NCBI GenBank assembly: GCA_002421645.1 | Contig: DIST01000035.1 | Coordinates: forward strand, 1 to 51,015 | Reading direction: 5' to 3' | Length of the DNA stretch: 51,015 nucleotides | DNA from: Flavobacterium sp. UBA6203 | Lineage (GTDB): Bacteria > Bacteroidota > Bacteroidia > Flavobacteriales > Flavobacteriaceae | In this document: piece by piece, positions 17,007-25,275 of the stretch | Position numbering within the stretch: position 1 is the first letter of the stretch | How the letters are laid out: each line of letters starts with the position of its first letter | The notes under the pieces: generated by a model | Database searches by the model: none | Seen by the model: the letters and a program-made list of their open reading frames with translations, nothing else | What the model was told of the DNA's origin: nothing | Translations under genes and position numbers: made by a program

Positions 17007-17885
17007 TTAGCCTATTTTTACTGAAGTCATCGTTAACGAACCTCCAACCGCTTTATCGTTAAAGAATTCCACTTTATCATTATCGGTTTGAAGTGCTAAA
17101 ATGTATAACAATGGATAATAATGATCGGGTGTTGGTATCGCTAAAGTAGCTGCTTTATGAAGTTTTTCATATTGAATTAACTCTTTATGAAAACCGTTTG
17201 AGATTTTATTTTTAAAGATGTCATTCATTTCTAAAGCCCAATCAAATCCGTATTCAGGTTCGCTAAGTTTGTCCCAAGCTACCATTCTTAAATTATGAAC
17301 CATATTGCCACTTCCGATAATTAAAACTCCTTTTTTACGAAGTGCTAATAATTGTTTTGCTAATTCATAATGATAAGACGCAGGTTTGTAATAATCAATA
17401 CTCAATTGCAAAACCGGAATATCCGCATCAGGATACATGTGTTTTACTACCGACCAAGTGCCGTGATCTAATCCCCAATCGTGGTCTAATTCCACCGCAG
17501 GATTGGTAATTAATTTTTGAATTTCATTCGCCAATTCAGGACTTCCAGGCGCTGGATATTGTACATCAAATAACGCTTGTGGAAAACCGCCAAAATCATG
17601 AATTGTTTTCGGATTTGGCATTGCTGTAACCATTGTTCCCTTGGTTAACCAATGCGCCGAAACGACTACCACTGCTTTTGGTGTTGGGATTTCCTTCCCC
17701 ATTTGTTGCCAACGTTTTGAAAATATATTATCTTCAATAGCATTCATAGGCGACCCATGTCCGATGAATAAAACGGGCATCTTCTCCTCTTCTTCTCCTA
17801 ATCCTTTTGTCCAATCATAGAACGGTTGTATACTTGCCATAGCGACTCCTCCTGAAAGTAAAGTTATGAAATTCTTGCGATTCAT
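17007..17885 (-). CDS. LigB-family 4,5-DOPA-extradiol-type dioxygenase (YgiD-like)
   Basis: A 292-residue class III extradiol dioxygenase. The metal-site and family segments FIGHGSPMNAIEDN, VVSAHWLTKGT, HDFGGFPQALF, YPAPGSPELA, DHDWGLDHGTWS and IGSGNMVHNLR are all visible, matching YgiD/4,5-DOPA dioxygenase. The N-terminus (MNRKNFITLLSGGVAMASI) is an unusual extension resembling a Tat-like or plain signal segment (RKNF without a twin arginine), so export is possible. The true substrate in bacteria of this kind is uncertain. A TACATTTG box on the minus strand lies 20 bases upstream. Confidence 0.88.
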   Translation of the reverse strand: MNRKNFITLLSGGVAMASIQPFYDWTKGLGEEEEKMPVLFIGHGSPMNAIEDNIFSKRWQQMGKEIPTPKAVVVVSAHWLTKGTMVTAMPNPKTIHDFGGFPQALFDVQYPAPGSPELANEIQKLITNPAVELDHDWGLDHGTWSVVKHMYPDADIPVLQLSIDYYKPASYHYELAKQLLALRKKGVLIIGSGNMVHNLRMVAWDKLSEPEYGFDWALEMNDIFKNKISNGFHKELIQYEKLHKAATLAIPTPDHYYPLLYILALQTDNDKVEFFNDKAVGGSLTMTSVKIG

Positions 17886-17893
17886 AAATTAAT

Positions 17894-17912
17894 ATTTGTA
17901 TATACAAATGTA
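17894..17912 (-). promoter_or_regulatory. -7 box overlapping a 16-bp palindrome upstream of the YgiD-like gene
   Basis: Minus-strand TACATTTG (17905-17912) fits TAnnTTTG and leaves a short leader before the ATG at 17885. It overlaps the perfect palindrome ATTTGTATATACAAAT (17894-17909), which would cover the transcription start. A repressor site is possible but not shown. Confidence 0.4.
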
Positions 17913-17975
17913 ATGATTTATTTTATACTAAATACTAATTACGTGTTAAAAACGTTATTCCATAAATTACTCGAA

Positions 17976-18623
17976 ATGAAAATCCTAATTCTATTCCTCA
18001 CCATTGGCATAACAAACTATTCTGTTACAAAAACAAGCATTGAAAAAGAAAGAAATGTTTTGAAAACAAAATACCTTTCAAATGAAAATAAAGCCAATAC
18101 ACTAAATGAGGCAAGAATAAAACTAACCGAAAGTTTATTCCAAGATATTTTCAATCATTGGTACACCACAAAATGGAGTTTTGAAGGTCATACTGAAACA
18201 CCAAAACAAGGAACAATCGCTTGTGGCTATTTTGTTTCCACGACTTTAAGAGATGTAGGATTTAATCTAAATCGATACAAATTAGCACAAAAAAGTCCTG
18301 AAGAAGAAGCTAAAAGTATCGCTTGCGGGACTACTATTGAGAAACTTCAAAACGTTACCAAACAAGAATTAAAAAAGTACTTTTTAAAACAAAAGGATGG
18401 CATTTATTTTATTGGCTTGGATTTTCATGTTGGGTACATTTATAAAAACAATCAAGAAGTGTGTTTTATTCATTCCAATTACATTGAAAATAAAGGCGTA
18501 ATGAAAGAAACCATTGAAAATTCAAAAGCTATTGTGAGTTCAAAATATTTCATTGCATCGATAACTCACAATGATAACTTAATAAAGAAATGGTTACTAA
18601 AAGAAATTGTAACTACAAGTTAA
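17976..18623 (+). CDS. Exported protein with possible NlpC/P60-like Cys-His site
   Basis: A 215-residue protein of unknown function. The start at 17976 gives a hydrophobic N-terminus (MKILILFLTIGITNYSV) that looks like a weak signal peptide; an ATG at 17913 is also in frame. IACGYFVSTTLRDVGF at about residues 84-99 followed later by GLDFHVGYIY and CFIHSNYI has the order Cys, helix, then His at the start of a strand. That is the layout of NlpC/P60 or CHAP-like cysteine hydrolases. This is a fold guess from pattern only. It overlaps the convergent small membrane gene by 11 bases. Confidence 0.6.
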   Translation: MKILILFLTIGITNYSVTKTSIEKERNVLKTKYLSNENKANTLNEARIKLTESLFQDIFNHWYTTKWSFEGHTETPKQGTIACGYFVSTTLRDVGFNLNRYKLAQKSPEEEAKSIACGTTIEKLQNVTKQELKKYFLKQKDGIYFIGLDFHVGYIYKNNQEVCFIHSNYIENKGVMKETIENSKAIVSSKYFIASITHNDNLIKKWLLKEIVTTS

Positions 18624-18900
18624 GTAATTCGATTTTAAAATATCTCAAAACTAAGAATATAGTGATTAAATTAAAAATGAGAGCTAACCAATAATGTTTA
18701 TTGTAATCATTAGTATTTATAACAATTTCATATAAATTTAAAAGAGGTAAAATTACAACACCTATCCAAATAGGAATCCAAATAATCTCAGTTTCAAAGC
18801 CAATAAAATGAATGGTTTCAAAATTTTGGAAAATAGCAACTAAGGTCATAATTAAAATTACAACACTTAGCATCAAGTAGAGGATTGGTTTTAAATTCAT
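18613..18900 (-). CDS. Small membrane protein, three helices
   Basis: A 95-residue protein with hydrophobic segments at about residues 4-22, 39-58 and 70-88, of unknown function. It begins 6 bases after the YheT-like gene stops, on the same strand, so it is probably co-transcribed with it. Its 3' end overlaps the convergent gene by 11 bases. Confidence 0.55.
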   Translation of the reverse strand: MNLKPILYLMLSVVILIMTLVAIFQNFETIHFIGFETEIIWIPIWIGVVILPLLNLYEIVINTNDYNKHYWLALIFNLITIFLVLRYFKIELLNL

Positions 18901-18906
18901 AACTTA

Positions 18907-19872
18907 CTATTTAAATGATTCAAAAAAATCAAAAGCTCTCATTTCAGCAAATGAATAATTTGACTCCTTTACAATAAATGCACAATGACCGCCATAAACA
19001 GGCGTTTCTAAAAAGATATTCGAACTTTTAGTAGCAACATCAACTGGAAAACATCCTTCGCCTAAAAAAGTATCATTTAAGGCATTTAAGATTAAAACTG
19101 GTTTTGTAATGGCATCCAAACTTCTTGCAGGAGAAACTTTGTAATAATAATCAAAACGATCTTTAAAACCGTGTAAGGGTGCTGTGAAATTATCGTCTAA
19201 ATCTTTAAAATTTTTCACTTTCTTTAATTGATGTAAATCGATAAGTTCTGGAAACTGTTTGGCTTTTAATTGTAATTTTTTATTTAATCCGATAAGGAAA
19301 TTTTTCATGTAAACTTGATTAAATCCTTTGTGTAAAGCATCAGCACTTACTTGAATTTCAATTGGAACAGAAACAGAAACGGCTGCTTTTATAGCATCAT
19401 TTAATTGGGGTTCTCTTCCTAGATAGTTCAAAATTTGGGCACCACCCATAGAAAAACCTATTAAATACAACTCCTTAATTTCTTTACTCAATGCAAATTG
19501 TACAACTGCATCAAAATCTTCTATTGAGGCATGATGATACAATTGAGGCAAACGATTCATTTCGCCACTACAAGTACGGTTGTTCCATGCAAAAACAGAA
19601 TAATTGTTTTTTAGAAAATAATCCGAACAACTATTAATATAGGTTCTTTGCGAATTTCCTTCTAAACCATGGCACAAAATAATGGCTTTATTTGGATTGG
19701 TAATTTTATAATCAACGGTTAAAAAATCACCATCATAAAGTTCTACTTTTTCTCTTTGATAATCGGGAGCCTTGAAACGCTTGAACTTACCTGCATATAT
19801 AGTAGCAATGTGAGGATTCTTGTAAAAACCCGAAACAAGTTCGTTGTATTTTGATTGCGCTATTATTGGCAT
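18907..19872 (-). CDS. Alpha/beta hydrolase, YheT family
   Basis: A 321-residue alpha/beta hydrolase of the YheT/embryogenesis-associated EMB8 family. The oxyanion region CHGLEGNS, the segment FAWNNRTCSGEMNRLPQLYHH, and the nucleophile elbow GFSMGG at about residue 144 are present. A later Asp (NALNDTFLGEG) and His (YGGHCAF) complete the triad. It is likely a cytoplasmic esterase with unknown substrate. It starts 11 bases after the cvfB-like gene ends, so the two probably share a transcript. Confidence 0.85.
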   Translation of the reverse strand: MPIIAQSKYNELVSGFYKNPHIATIYAGKFKRFKAPDYQREKVELYDGDFLTVDYKITNPNKAIILCHGLEGNSQRTYINSCSDYFLKNNYSVFAWNNRTCSGEMNRLPQLYHHASIEDFDAVVQFALSKEIKELYLIGFSMGGAQILNYLGREPQLNDAIKAAVSVSVPIEIQVSADALHKGFNQVYMKNFLIGLNKKLQLKAKQFPELIDLHQLKKVKNFKDLDDNFTAPLHGFKDRFDYYYKVSPARSLDAITKPVLILNALNDTFLGEGCFPVDVATKSSNIFLETPVYGGHCAFIVKESNYSFAEMRAFDFFESFK

Positions 19873-19883
19873 TATAAACGTTG

Positions 19884-20720
19884 TTATACTAAATAAATCC
19901 CGTCTTCTTTGATTTCGATAAGTTTTTGTTTGTATAAATTTCCAACGGCTTTTTTGAAATTCTTTTTACTCATTTTCAACACCGTTTTAATGTCTTCTGG
20001 ATGCGAATTATCGGTTAATCGCAAGAAACCACGATTCGCTTTTAATTCGTCTAAAATTACTTGTGAAGATGGTTCGATTGCCTCTACTCCTACTTTACGC
20101 AACATCACATCAATTTTACCATCAGGACGAATATTTTTGATATACCCTTTGGTTTTCATTCCAGGTTTTACATCATCATACACTTCGTTTTTATAAGCTA
20201 AACCTTTGTGTTTTTGATTGATGATGCAATTGATTCCACCTTCGGTAATGTGCGAAATTAAAATATCGACTTCTTCGTTACGTTGTAAATCTAAGTTATC
20301 ATTGCTCAGAAACTGATTGGTTTTACTTGAAGCTACCAAACGATTGTTTTTTTTATCCATGTGCATGTAAACCAAGTAACGTTTGCCTTCTTCCATAGGG
20401 CGCGCTTGTTCTTTAAACGGAACAAACAAATCTTTCTCTAATCCCCAATCTAAAAAGGCTCCGAATTTGTTGATGTAATTCACTTTTAAATGCGCAAATT
20501 CATTCAACTTGATATAAGGTTTTAAAGTAGTCGCAACAGGACGTTCTTCGTGATCTAAATACACAAATACGGTTAAATCATCGCCAATAGTAAATTCTTT
20601 TGGTACATATTTATTTGGCAATAAAACATCATCTTCTTGCGTGTCTTCGCTTCCTAAAAACAAACCAACTTTAGTATCTCTAAGTATTTTTAACGTATTG
20701 AACTCTCCTATATGTAACAT
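19884..20720 (-). CDS. CvfB-like protein with S1-type RNA-binding domains
   Basis: A 278-residue protein of the CvfB/YitL family. The N-terminal two-thirds hold S1-like OB-fold units (for example LKVNYINKFGAFLDWGLEKDLFVPFKEQ and KPGMKTKGYIKNIRPDGKIDVMLR). The C-terminus is a winged-helix segment with LKMSKKNFKKAVGNLYKQKLIEI, as in CvfB. In other bacteria CvfB influences virulence or stress gene expression through RNA. A perfect -7 box TACCTTTG lies 20 bases upstream of the ATG. It is the first gene of a probable transcript with the YheT-like and small membrane genes. Confidence 0.87.
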   Translation of the reverse strand: MLHIGEFNTLKILRDTKVGLFLGSEDTQEDDVLLPNKYVPKEFTIGDDLTVFVYLDHEERPVATTLKPYIKLNEFAHLKVNYINKFGAFLDWGLEKDLFVPFKEQARPMEEGKRYLVYMHMDKKNNRLVASSKTNQFLSNDNLDLQRNEEVDILISHITEGGINCIINQKHKGLAYKNEVYDDVKPGMKTKGYIKNIRPDGKIDVMLRKVGVEAIEPSSQVILDELKANRGFLRLTDNSHPEDIKTVLKMSKKNFKKAVGNLYKQKLIEIKEDGIYLV

Positions 20721-20739
20721 AAATGAAATAAATATGGTG

Positions 20740-20747
20740 CAAAGGTA
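20740..20747 (-). promoter_or_regulatory. -7 box TACCTTTG of the cvfB-like gene
   Basis: On the minus strand TACCTTTG matches TAnnTTTG, leaving a leader of about 15 nt. No TTG is visible at -33. Confidence 0.5.
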
Positions 20748-20760
20748 AGCATTTTAAAAA

Positions 20761-20802
20761 TTAGAATTTCGAAATTAGAATTCCGAAATTAGAATTCCGA
20801 AA
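20761..20802. repeat. 14-bp tandem repeat (TTAGAATTCCGAAA)3
   Basis: Three copies of TTAGAATTYCGAAA lie between the porin terminator and the cvfB-like promoter. Each contains near-palindromic GAATTYCGAAATT sequence. Function unknown. Confidence 0.85.
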
Positions 20803-20813
20803 TTAAGAAAACA

Positions 20814-20848
20814 AAAAACCACAAATCAATTACTGACTTGTGGTTTTT
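20814..20848. terminator. Terminator of the porin gene
   Basis: An inverted repeat, AAAAACCACAA (20814-20824) and TTGTGGTTTTT (20838-20848), lies 20 bases past the porin stop codon. In minus orientation it ends in a T run. It would also work in the plus direction. Confidence 0.85.
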
Positions 20849-20867
20849 AAAATTGTATTTTTTGAAA

Positions 20868-22085
20868 TTAGATTCCGATTTCTACTTGGAAACGAACGTA
20901 CCAATTTTGTTTGTTGCTTCCGTCGAAATAATTCAAATCGCTCAACGTAACTTCACCTTGTAATTTAAAAGCATGCTCCCATAAATATTTGGTGACACCT
21001 AATGAATATTGCTTAGAATCTGGTGTTAACGCTTTAATATCATCATGCATATTTTGAGTAGAAAAACGACCAATAATTTCGTAGTTAGTTGGAAATACAT
21101 AACTCAATTGGTAATCCATTCCACTTCCTACAGGAACATAATTAAATTCCGTAATATCATCTGGATTAAAAGCGATTGGATCTTTTGCAGTTCTTGACAT
21201 ATAACTCGACATAAAAGCCCAACCGTTATATTTCAACATCGCATCTAACAAAACCGATTTCATAGTTTTTTGTTCGAATAAATCATTTCCAAGTTGACCT
21301 TGTGTTCTTCTTGCTAAATTATTTTGATGAAAAGCTCCTGACAATAATAATCTTGGCTTTTCTTCACGAGCTACGTCTCCTTCAAAATTAGTTCCATCTT
21401 TTTTAAACGAACCAAAAGGCATTAATTCTAATTTACCAGTTAGTGCAACTCCATCATCAGCAGATTTTGTCCAGTTTCTTCCTTCACCAGTAGTTACTGC
21501 CGTTTTTACATTGTATGAGAATTTATCTTTGTTCTCATTCAAGTAATAAGCTTGAAAACCAAAATCACGGTCAATAGTAAAACGAGCATTGTTAATACTT
21601 CTATCGGTTAGTTGAAGCGCACCAGAAGAATTTACACGTTGACGATTTCCTGGTAATTTGGTTTGACCAAAAAGAAAACTCCAATGTTTATTAGGTCGAT
21701 AAAATACAGCGGCATCACGAATGATATTAATATTTTCACCATCTTGAATTTCTCCAACATCTCCAGGAGCAAACGATAATTGAATTACATATAAGAAATG
21801 AGGATTTCCAACATATCCATCAAAACGTAAACGCAAACGTCTAATTTCTCCTGAATATGCAGCATTATCACCTTCGTTTTGAATAAAAGTTACACGGTTT
21901 TGCATTCTAAAACGAATATTCAATTGAAATAAACTATCTGGTGAAGTAATTCCTAATCCTTTACCATAGTTGTAATAAGGTATGGCAGCTAATTTTAAAT
22001 CGTTGTCTTTTGTGGTTACTTTTACATCTTGAGCACTAACAAAAGTACTAATTACAAACAGTAAAAGTGTTACTAATTTTTTCAT
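20868..22085 (-). CDS. OprP/OprO-type phosphate-selective porin
   Basis: A 405-residue outer membrane porin with signal peptide MKKLVTLLLFVISTFVSAQ. Features of the phosphate-selective porin O/P family are present: RIRRLRLRFDGYVGNPHFLYVIQLSFAPGD-like early strands (with RRLRLRF), FYRPNKHWSFLFGQTKLPGNRQR, ALQLTDRSINN, and a C-terminal strand ending RFQVEIGI. Anion or phosphate selectivity in this organism is an inference. The gene has its own terminator, and a -7 box TAAGTTTG lies at 22111-22118. Confidence 0.85.
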   Translation of the reverse strand: MKKLVTLLLFVISTFVSAQDVKVTTKDNDLKLAAIPYYNYGKGLGITSPDSLFQLNIRFRMQNRVTFIQNEGDNAAYSGEIRRLRLRFDGYVGNPHFLYVIQLSFAPGDVGEIQDGENINIIRDAAVFYRPNKHWSFLFGQTKLPGNRQRVNSSGALQLTDRSINNARFTIDRDFGFQAYYLNENKDKFSYNVKTAVTTGEGRNWTKSADDGVALTGKLELMPFGSFKKDGTNFEGDVAREEKPRLLLSGAFHQNNLARRTQGQLGNDLFEQKTMKSVLLDAMLKYNGWAFMSSYMSRTAKDPIAFNPDDITEFNYVPVGSGMDYQLSYVFPTNYEIIGRFSTQNMHDDIKALTPDSKQYSLGVTKYLWEHAFKLQGEVTLSDLNYFDGSNKQNWYVRFQVEIGI

Positions 22086-22110
22086 TTGTTATGTTGTTGT
22101 TTATTTTGTG

Positions 22111-22118
22111 CAAACTTA
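22111..22118 (-). promoter_or_regulatory. -7 box TAAGTTTG of the porin gene
   Basis: Minus-strand TAAGTTTG lies 26 bases upstream of the porin ATG. It matches TAnnTTTG, but no properly spaced -33 TTG is visible. It faces the prmA promoter across a short divergent intergenic region. Confidence 0.45.
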
Positions 22119-22153
22119 ACATTAAAACAAGGTTAAGTATGTTAAGTAAATAT

Positions 22154-22161
22154 TACCTTTG
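22154..22161 (+). promoter_or_regulatory. -7 box TACCTTTG of prmA
   Basis: TACCTTTG ends 15 bases before the ATG at 22177 and supports that start over an upstream in-frame codon at 22159, which would overlap the box. Confidence 0.55.
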
Positions 22162-22176
22162 CAAAAAATTAACGTT

Positions 22177-23010
22177 ATGTCAAATATATACATTGGATAT
22201 CATTTTACAATTGCTCCATTAGAACTTGGAAGTGAAATTTTAATTGCAGAATTAGGAGAAAAAGCCTTTGAAAGCTTTATTGAAACGGAAACTGGAGTTT
22301 CTGCTTTTGTTCAAAAAGATTTATGGAGTGAAAATATATTGGAGGATATTCAAATTCTAGAGAATCCAGAATTTAAAATCGAATACACTTTTGAAGAAAT
22401 TGAGCAAGTAAATTGGAATGAAGAATGGGAGAAAAACTTCGAGCCTATTGATGTAGATGGAAAATGTCATGTAAGAGCTCCTTTTCATGAAAAAACAAAT
22501 GCTGAATTTGACATTGTAATTGAACCAAAAATGAGTTTTGGAACAGGTCATCATGAAACCACACACATGATGATTCAACATTTGTTAGAAACGGATTTAG
22601 TAGGAAAGAAAACCTTAGATATGGGATGTGGAACTGCTATTTTAGCTATTTTGGCTGAAATGAAAGGCGCGCAACCTATTGACGCTATTGATATTGACAA
22701 TTGGTGTTACTTAAACTCTATTGAAAATGCAGAGCGTAATAATTGCAAACATATATCGGTTTACGAAGGAGATGCTTCTTTATTAGTGGGTAAAAAATAT
22801 GATGTGATTATTGCTAATATCAACCGTAATATTTTATTAAACGATATGCAACAATATGTAGCTTGTTTAAACGAAAACGGAATCTTATTTTTAAGTGGTT
22901 TCTATACTGAAGATATTCCTGTGATTTCGGAAAGTTGTACCTCTAAAGGTTTAACTTATGTTAAGCAATTTGAACGTAACAATTGGGTTGCTTTAAAATT
23001 TAAAAAATAG
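22177..23010 (+). CDS. prmA: Ribosomal protein L11 methyltransferase PrmA
   Basis: A 277-residue SAM-dependent methyltransferase that trimethylates ribosomal protein L11. The N-terminal alpha/beta substrate domain (about residues 1-90) is followed by the class I methyltransferase core: FGTGHHETT, LDMGCGTAILAI (SAM motif I), DAIDIDNW (acidic loop binding ribose) and IIANINRNIL (motif IV, the N-rich form typical of PrmA). The ATG at 22177 is selected because the -7 box lies immediately upstream. clpS follows 59 bases downstream with its own promoter, a pairing often seen in Flavobacteria. Confidence 0.93.
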   Translation: MSNIYIGYHFTIAPLELGSEILIAELGEKAFESFIETETGVSAFVQKDLWSENILEDIQILENPEFKIEYTFEEIEQVNWNEEWEKNFEPIDVDGKCHVRAPFHEKTNAEFDIVIEPKMSFGTGHHETTHMMIQHLLETDLVGKKTLDMGCGTAILAILAEMKGAQPIDAIDIDNWCYLNSIENAERNNCKHISVYEGDASLLVGKKYDVIIANINRNILLNDMQQYVACLNENGILFLSGFYTEDIPVISESCTSKGLTYVKQFERNNWVALKFKK

Positions 23011-23014
23011 AATT

Positions 23015-23044
23015 TTGGATTTTATAATTAATATTATAAATTTG
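23015..23044 (+). promoter_or_regulatory. Promoter of clpS (TTG-N19-TAAATTTG)
   Basis: TTG at 23015-23017 and TAAATTTG at 23037-23044 are separated by 19 bases, the full two-element layout for the Bacteroidota primary sigma factor. The ATG at 23070 follows after about 20 nt of leader. Confidence 0.7.
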
Positions 23045-23069
23045 TTACGCAACCGATAAGAAAAAGAAA

Positions 23070-23345
23070 ATGAGTACAATAGAAAAAATCAAAGAAGAAA
23101 TTTTAGTTGAAGAAGCTATTGGTTTGAATCATGAAATTGTATTACATAATGACGATGTAAATACATTTGATCATGTAATTGACACTTTAGTTCGAGTATG
23201 CAATCATGATGATTTACAAGCCGAACAATGTGCTATACTAGTTCATTACAAAGGAAAATGTACAGTTAAAACAGGTTCTCTGGAAGAATTAAAACCACAA
23301 TGCTCTGCTCTATTAGATGCAGGTTTAAGTGCTGAATTGATATAA
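23070..23345 (+). CDS. clpS: ClpS adaptor of the ClpAP/ClpCP protease
   Basis: A 91-residue adaptor that delivers N-end-rule substrates to Clp ATPases. The core is intact: HNDDVNTFDHVIDTLV carries the substrate-pocket Asn and Asp residues, followed by HDDLQAEQCAILVHYKGKCTVKTG, with the conserved Ala/Glu/Gln and His of the hydrophobic N-degron pocket. It has its own promoter and a strong terminator 2 bases after its stop codon. Confidence 0.92.
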   Translation: MSTIEKIKEEILVEEAIGLNHEIVLHNDDVNTFDHVIDTLVRVCNHDDLQAEQCAILVHYKGKCTVKTGSLEELKPQCSALLDAGLSAELI

Positions 23346-23346
23346 A

Positions 23347-23373
23347 AAAAGTCCCGATTTAATCGGGACTTTT
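23347..23373. terminator. Bidirectional terminator between clpS and the HMA gene
   Basis: AAAAGTCCCGATT (23347-23359) pairs perfectly with AATCGGGACTTTT (23361-23373), flanked by A and T runs. It serves the convergent clpS (plus) and HMA (minus) genes. Confidence 0.92.
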
Positions 23374-23375
23374 TA

Positions 23376-23642
23376 TTAACTCATCTTTCCAATAGCACAA
23401 CTCACATATGATTTTGCTTTTGCTGTTAAACTATTAGCTTCTCCATCTTCGGGATATCCTAATGATTTTAATTTTTCTTTAACTTCATGTAACTTTTCAT
23501 CCGTTCCATAATCAAATGTTACCGAATTCTCTTCCACATTTACAGCAACATTTTGAATAGTTTCAATAGATAAAATTTCTCTAGTAATGGTATTTGCACA
23601 ACCACTACACTTTAAATTTTGTATATAAATTGTAGTTTCCAT
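23376..23642 (-). CDS. Heavy-metal-associated (HMA) domain protein
   Basis: An 88-residue soluble metal-binding protein. The ferredoxin-like HMA domain begins METTIYIQNLKCSGCANTI, with the metal-binding Cys-x-x-Cys (CSGC) near residues 12-15, and continues through the typical VAVNVEENSVTFDY strand. The extra C-terminal tail carries a further Cys (SYVSCAIGK). It is probably a copper chaperone or a thiol-based relay protein. It follows the YeeE/YedE pair on the same strand after 66 bases, so it may work with them, though a separate promoter cannot be excluded. Confidence 0.85.
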   Translation of the reverse strand: METTIYIQNLKCSGCANTITREILSIETIQNVAVNVEENSVTFDYGTDEKLHEVKEKLKSLGYPEDGEANSLTAKAKSYVSCAIGKMS

Positions 23643-23708
23643 TTGTTATAATTTAATTACAAACAAATTTACAAAATTGATTCGGTTTTAGGTTACTTTA
23701 ACTTAATT

Positions 23709-24122
23709 TTAATGCGGCAATTTATCTTTCAACAAACCATAAATGTAGGTACCTAACAAAGCCCCAATTAATACAACTGCAATAGCATAAGTGCCCGTTC
23801 CTAACAATATAAAAATTGGTCCAGGACAACAACCTACTAAAGCCCAACCAAGTCCAAAAAGAGTACCACCAATAATGTAACGCCAAAAACCACGTTCTTT
23901 TTCAATTATATTAATTGGTAATCCATTGTAATCTTTAACCTTATATTTTTTTATCAATAGAAGCCCTACTACCCCTGTGAACAATGCCATTCCTATGATC
24001 CCAAACATATGAAAAGATTGAAAATAAAACATTTCATAAATGCGATACCAAGAAACTGCTTCTGCTTTGGTTAAAACAATTCCGAAGAATATTCCGGTAA
24101 GAAAAAATCTTGCTAATTTCAT
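23709..24122 (-). CDS. YeeE/YedE-family membrane protein (DUF6691 half)
   Basis: A 137-residue polytopic protein with four helices. The conserved motif GCCPGPIFILLGTG at about residues 99-112, containing adjacent cysteines, marks the small-subunit half of YeeE/YedE-like transporters, which take up thiosulfate or other sulfane sulfur species. Its start lies 2 bases after the end of the partner gene, so the two are certainly co-transcribed and probably form one carrier. Confidence 0.82.
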   Translation of the reverse strand: MKLARFFLTGIFFGIVLTKAEAVSWYRIYEMFYFQSFHMFGIIGMALFTGVVGLLLIKKYKVKDYNGLPINIIEKERGFWRYIIGGTLFGLGWALVGCCPGPIFILLGTGTYAIAVVLIGALLGTYIYGLLKDKLPH

Positions 24123-24124
24123 AA

Positions 24125-24691
24125 TTAAGCCGTTTTAAAGATTAGAGGTAAAATATAATGTGCCATGACTAAACCCCCAATAAAAAAACCAATAACAGCT
24201 ATTAAAGACGGTATTTGAAAATTACTTAAACCCGAAATAGCATGACCGGAAGTACAACCACCCGCATATCGTGTTCCGAAACCAATTAATAAACCTCCAA
24301 GCAATAAAATTGCAAATCCTTTTGGAGATTGTAACGTCTCAACGCTAAAAATAGCATCAGGCATTAATTTACCATTTGGAGCATCAATTCCAAGTGTTTG
24401 CAATTGCGCAATAGTTTCTGGATTTATATTAACACCACTTCCATCTGATAAAAAGTAAAAAGCGATAAATCCACCCACAAAAGCACCTAAAACAACAGCT
24501 AAGCTCCATTTTTGTTCGCGCCAATCCAATTTAAAAAAATCGCTAAACTTTCCAGCTCCTGCCATAGAACACAAGATGCGCAAATTGGAAGACATTCCAA
24601 ACGATTTACCAAAATAAGTTAAAATTAACATGGTTAATCCAATCAAAAAACCTGAAATGGCCCAATGCCAAGTTCCAAAAATATAGTTCAT
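24125..24691 (-). CDS. YeeE/YedE-family sulfur transporter subunit
   Basis: A 188-residue membrane protein, the larger half of the YeeE/YedE pair. The characteristic GTRYAGGCTSGHAISG segment near residues 140-155, with its reactive Cys, is intact, and about five hydrophobic helices are seen. Family members import thiosulfate through Cys relays; the actual sulfur species here is an inference. It is the first gene of the minus-strand group with the DUF6691 half and the HMA protein. Confidence 0.85.
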   Translation of the reverse strand: MNYIFGTWHWAISGFLIGLTMLILTYFGKSFGMSSNLRILCSMAGAGKFSDFFKLDWREQKWSLAVVLGAFVGGFIAFYFLSDGSGVNINPETIAQLQTLGIDAPNGKLMPDAIFSVETLQSPKGFAILLLGGLLIGFGTRYAGGCTSGHAISGLSNFQIPSLIAVIGFFIGGLVMAHYILPLIFKTA

Positions 24692-24758
24692 CGCAATTCA
24701 ATTTTGCACAAAAATAGAAATTCAAATTGGGATTTATAACTTTTAAAGCAATTTATAC

Positions 24759-24766
24759 TAAATTTG
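24759..24766 (+). promoter_or_regulatory. -7 box TAAATTTG of the DUF4199 gene
   Basis: TAAATTTG lies 24 bases before the ATG at 24791 and overlaps an upstream in-frame codon at 24764, which argues for the 24791 start. Confidence 0.5.
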
Positions 24767-24790
24767 AACTATAAAATAAAATCCATAATA

Positions 24791-25273
24791 ATGAAAAAAT
24801 TTTCAATTGAATTCAAATGGGCGATTATTGCTAACATCCTTTTCTTAGCATGGATGACATTAGAAAAACAATTAGGGTTTCATAACGAAAAAATTAAATG
24901 GCAAATGGCTTTTACCTTGTTATTCTTTTTTCCTTCTTTTTTAATATATTTTTTAGCACTTTTAGACAAAAAGAAAAATTATTATCAAAATAATATGAAT
25001 TGGCGACAAGGTTTTATCTCTGCAATAATAATTTCATTTATTGTGGCTGTTTTTTCACCATTAGCACAATTTATAACACATGAAATTATTTCGCCATTGT
25101 ATTTTGAAAAACTCATTAAATTATCGGTAGAAAATCAAAGAATGACACAAGAACAAGCCGAAAATTATTTTAACCTTACTTCTTATATTTGGCAAAGTAT
25201 ATCAGGTGGCATTTCTTCAGGTGTTGTAATTGGCGCGATTGTTGCATACTTAATTAGAACTAAATCTGTTTGA
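24791..25273 (+). CDS. DUF4199-type membrane protein
   Basis: A 160-residue membrane protein with four helices (about residues 8-25, 36-55, 75-97 and 136-156). The NWRQGFISAIIISFIVAVFSP-like middle and the closing ISGGISSGVVIGAIVAYL helix are typical of DUF4199, a family common in Bacteroidota with no known function. The start at 24791 is supported by the -7 box position. The next gene's ATG is 2 bases after its stop codon, so the two form a small operon. Confidence 0.7.
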   Translation: MKKFSIEFKWAIIANILFLAWMTLEKQLGFHNEKIKWQMAFTLLFFFPSFLIYFLALLDKKKNYYQNNMNWRQGFISAIIISFIVAVFSPLAQFITHEIISPLYFEKLIKLSVENQRMTQEQAENYFNLTSYIWQSISGGISSGVVIGAIVAYLIRTKSV

Positions 25274-25275
25274 TA

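Noticed and set aside
23376..24691. Copper-efflux operon
   Set aside because: An HMA protein alone does not make one; no P-type ATPase or regulator is present and the partners are sulfur-transport type.
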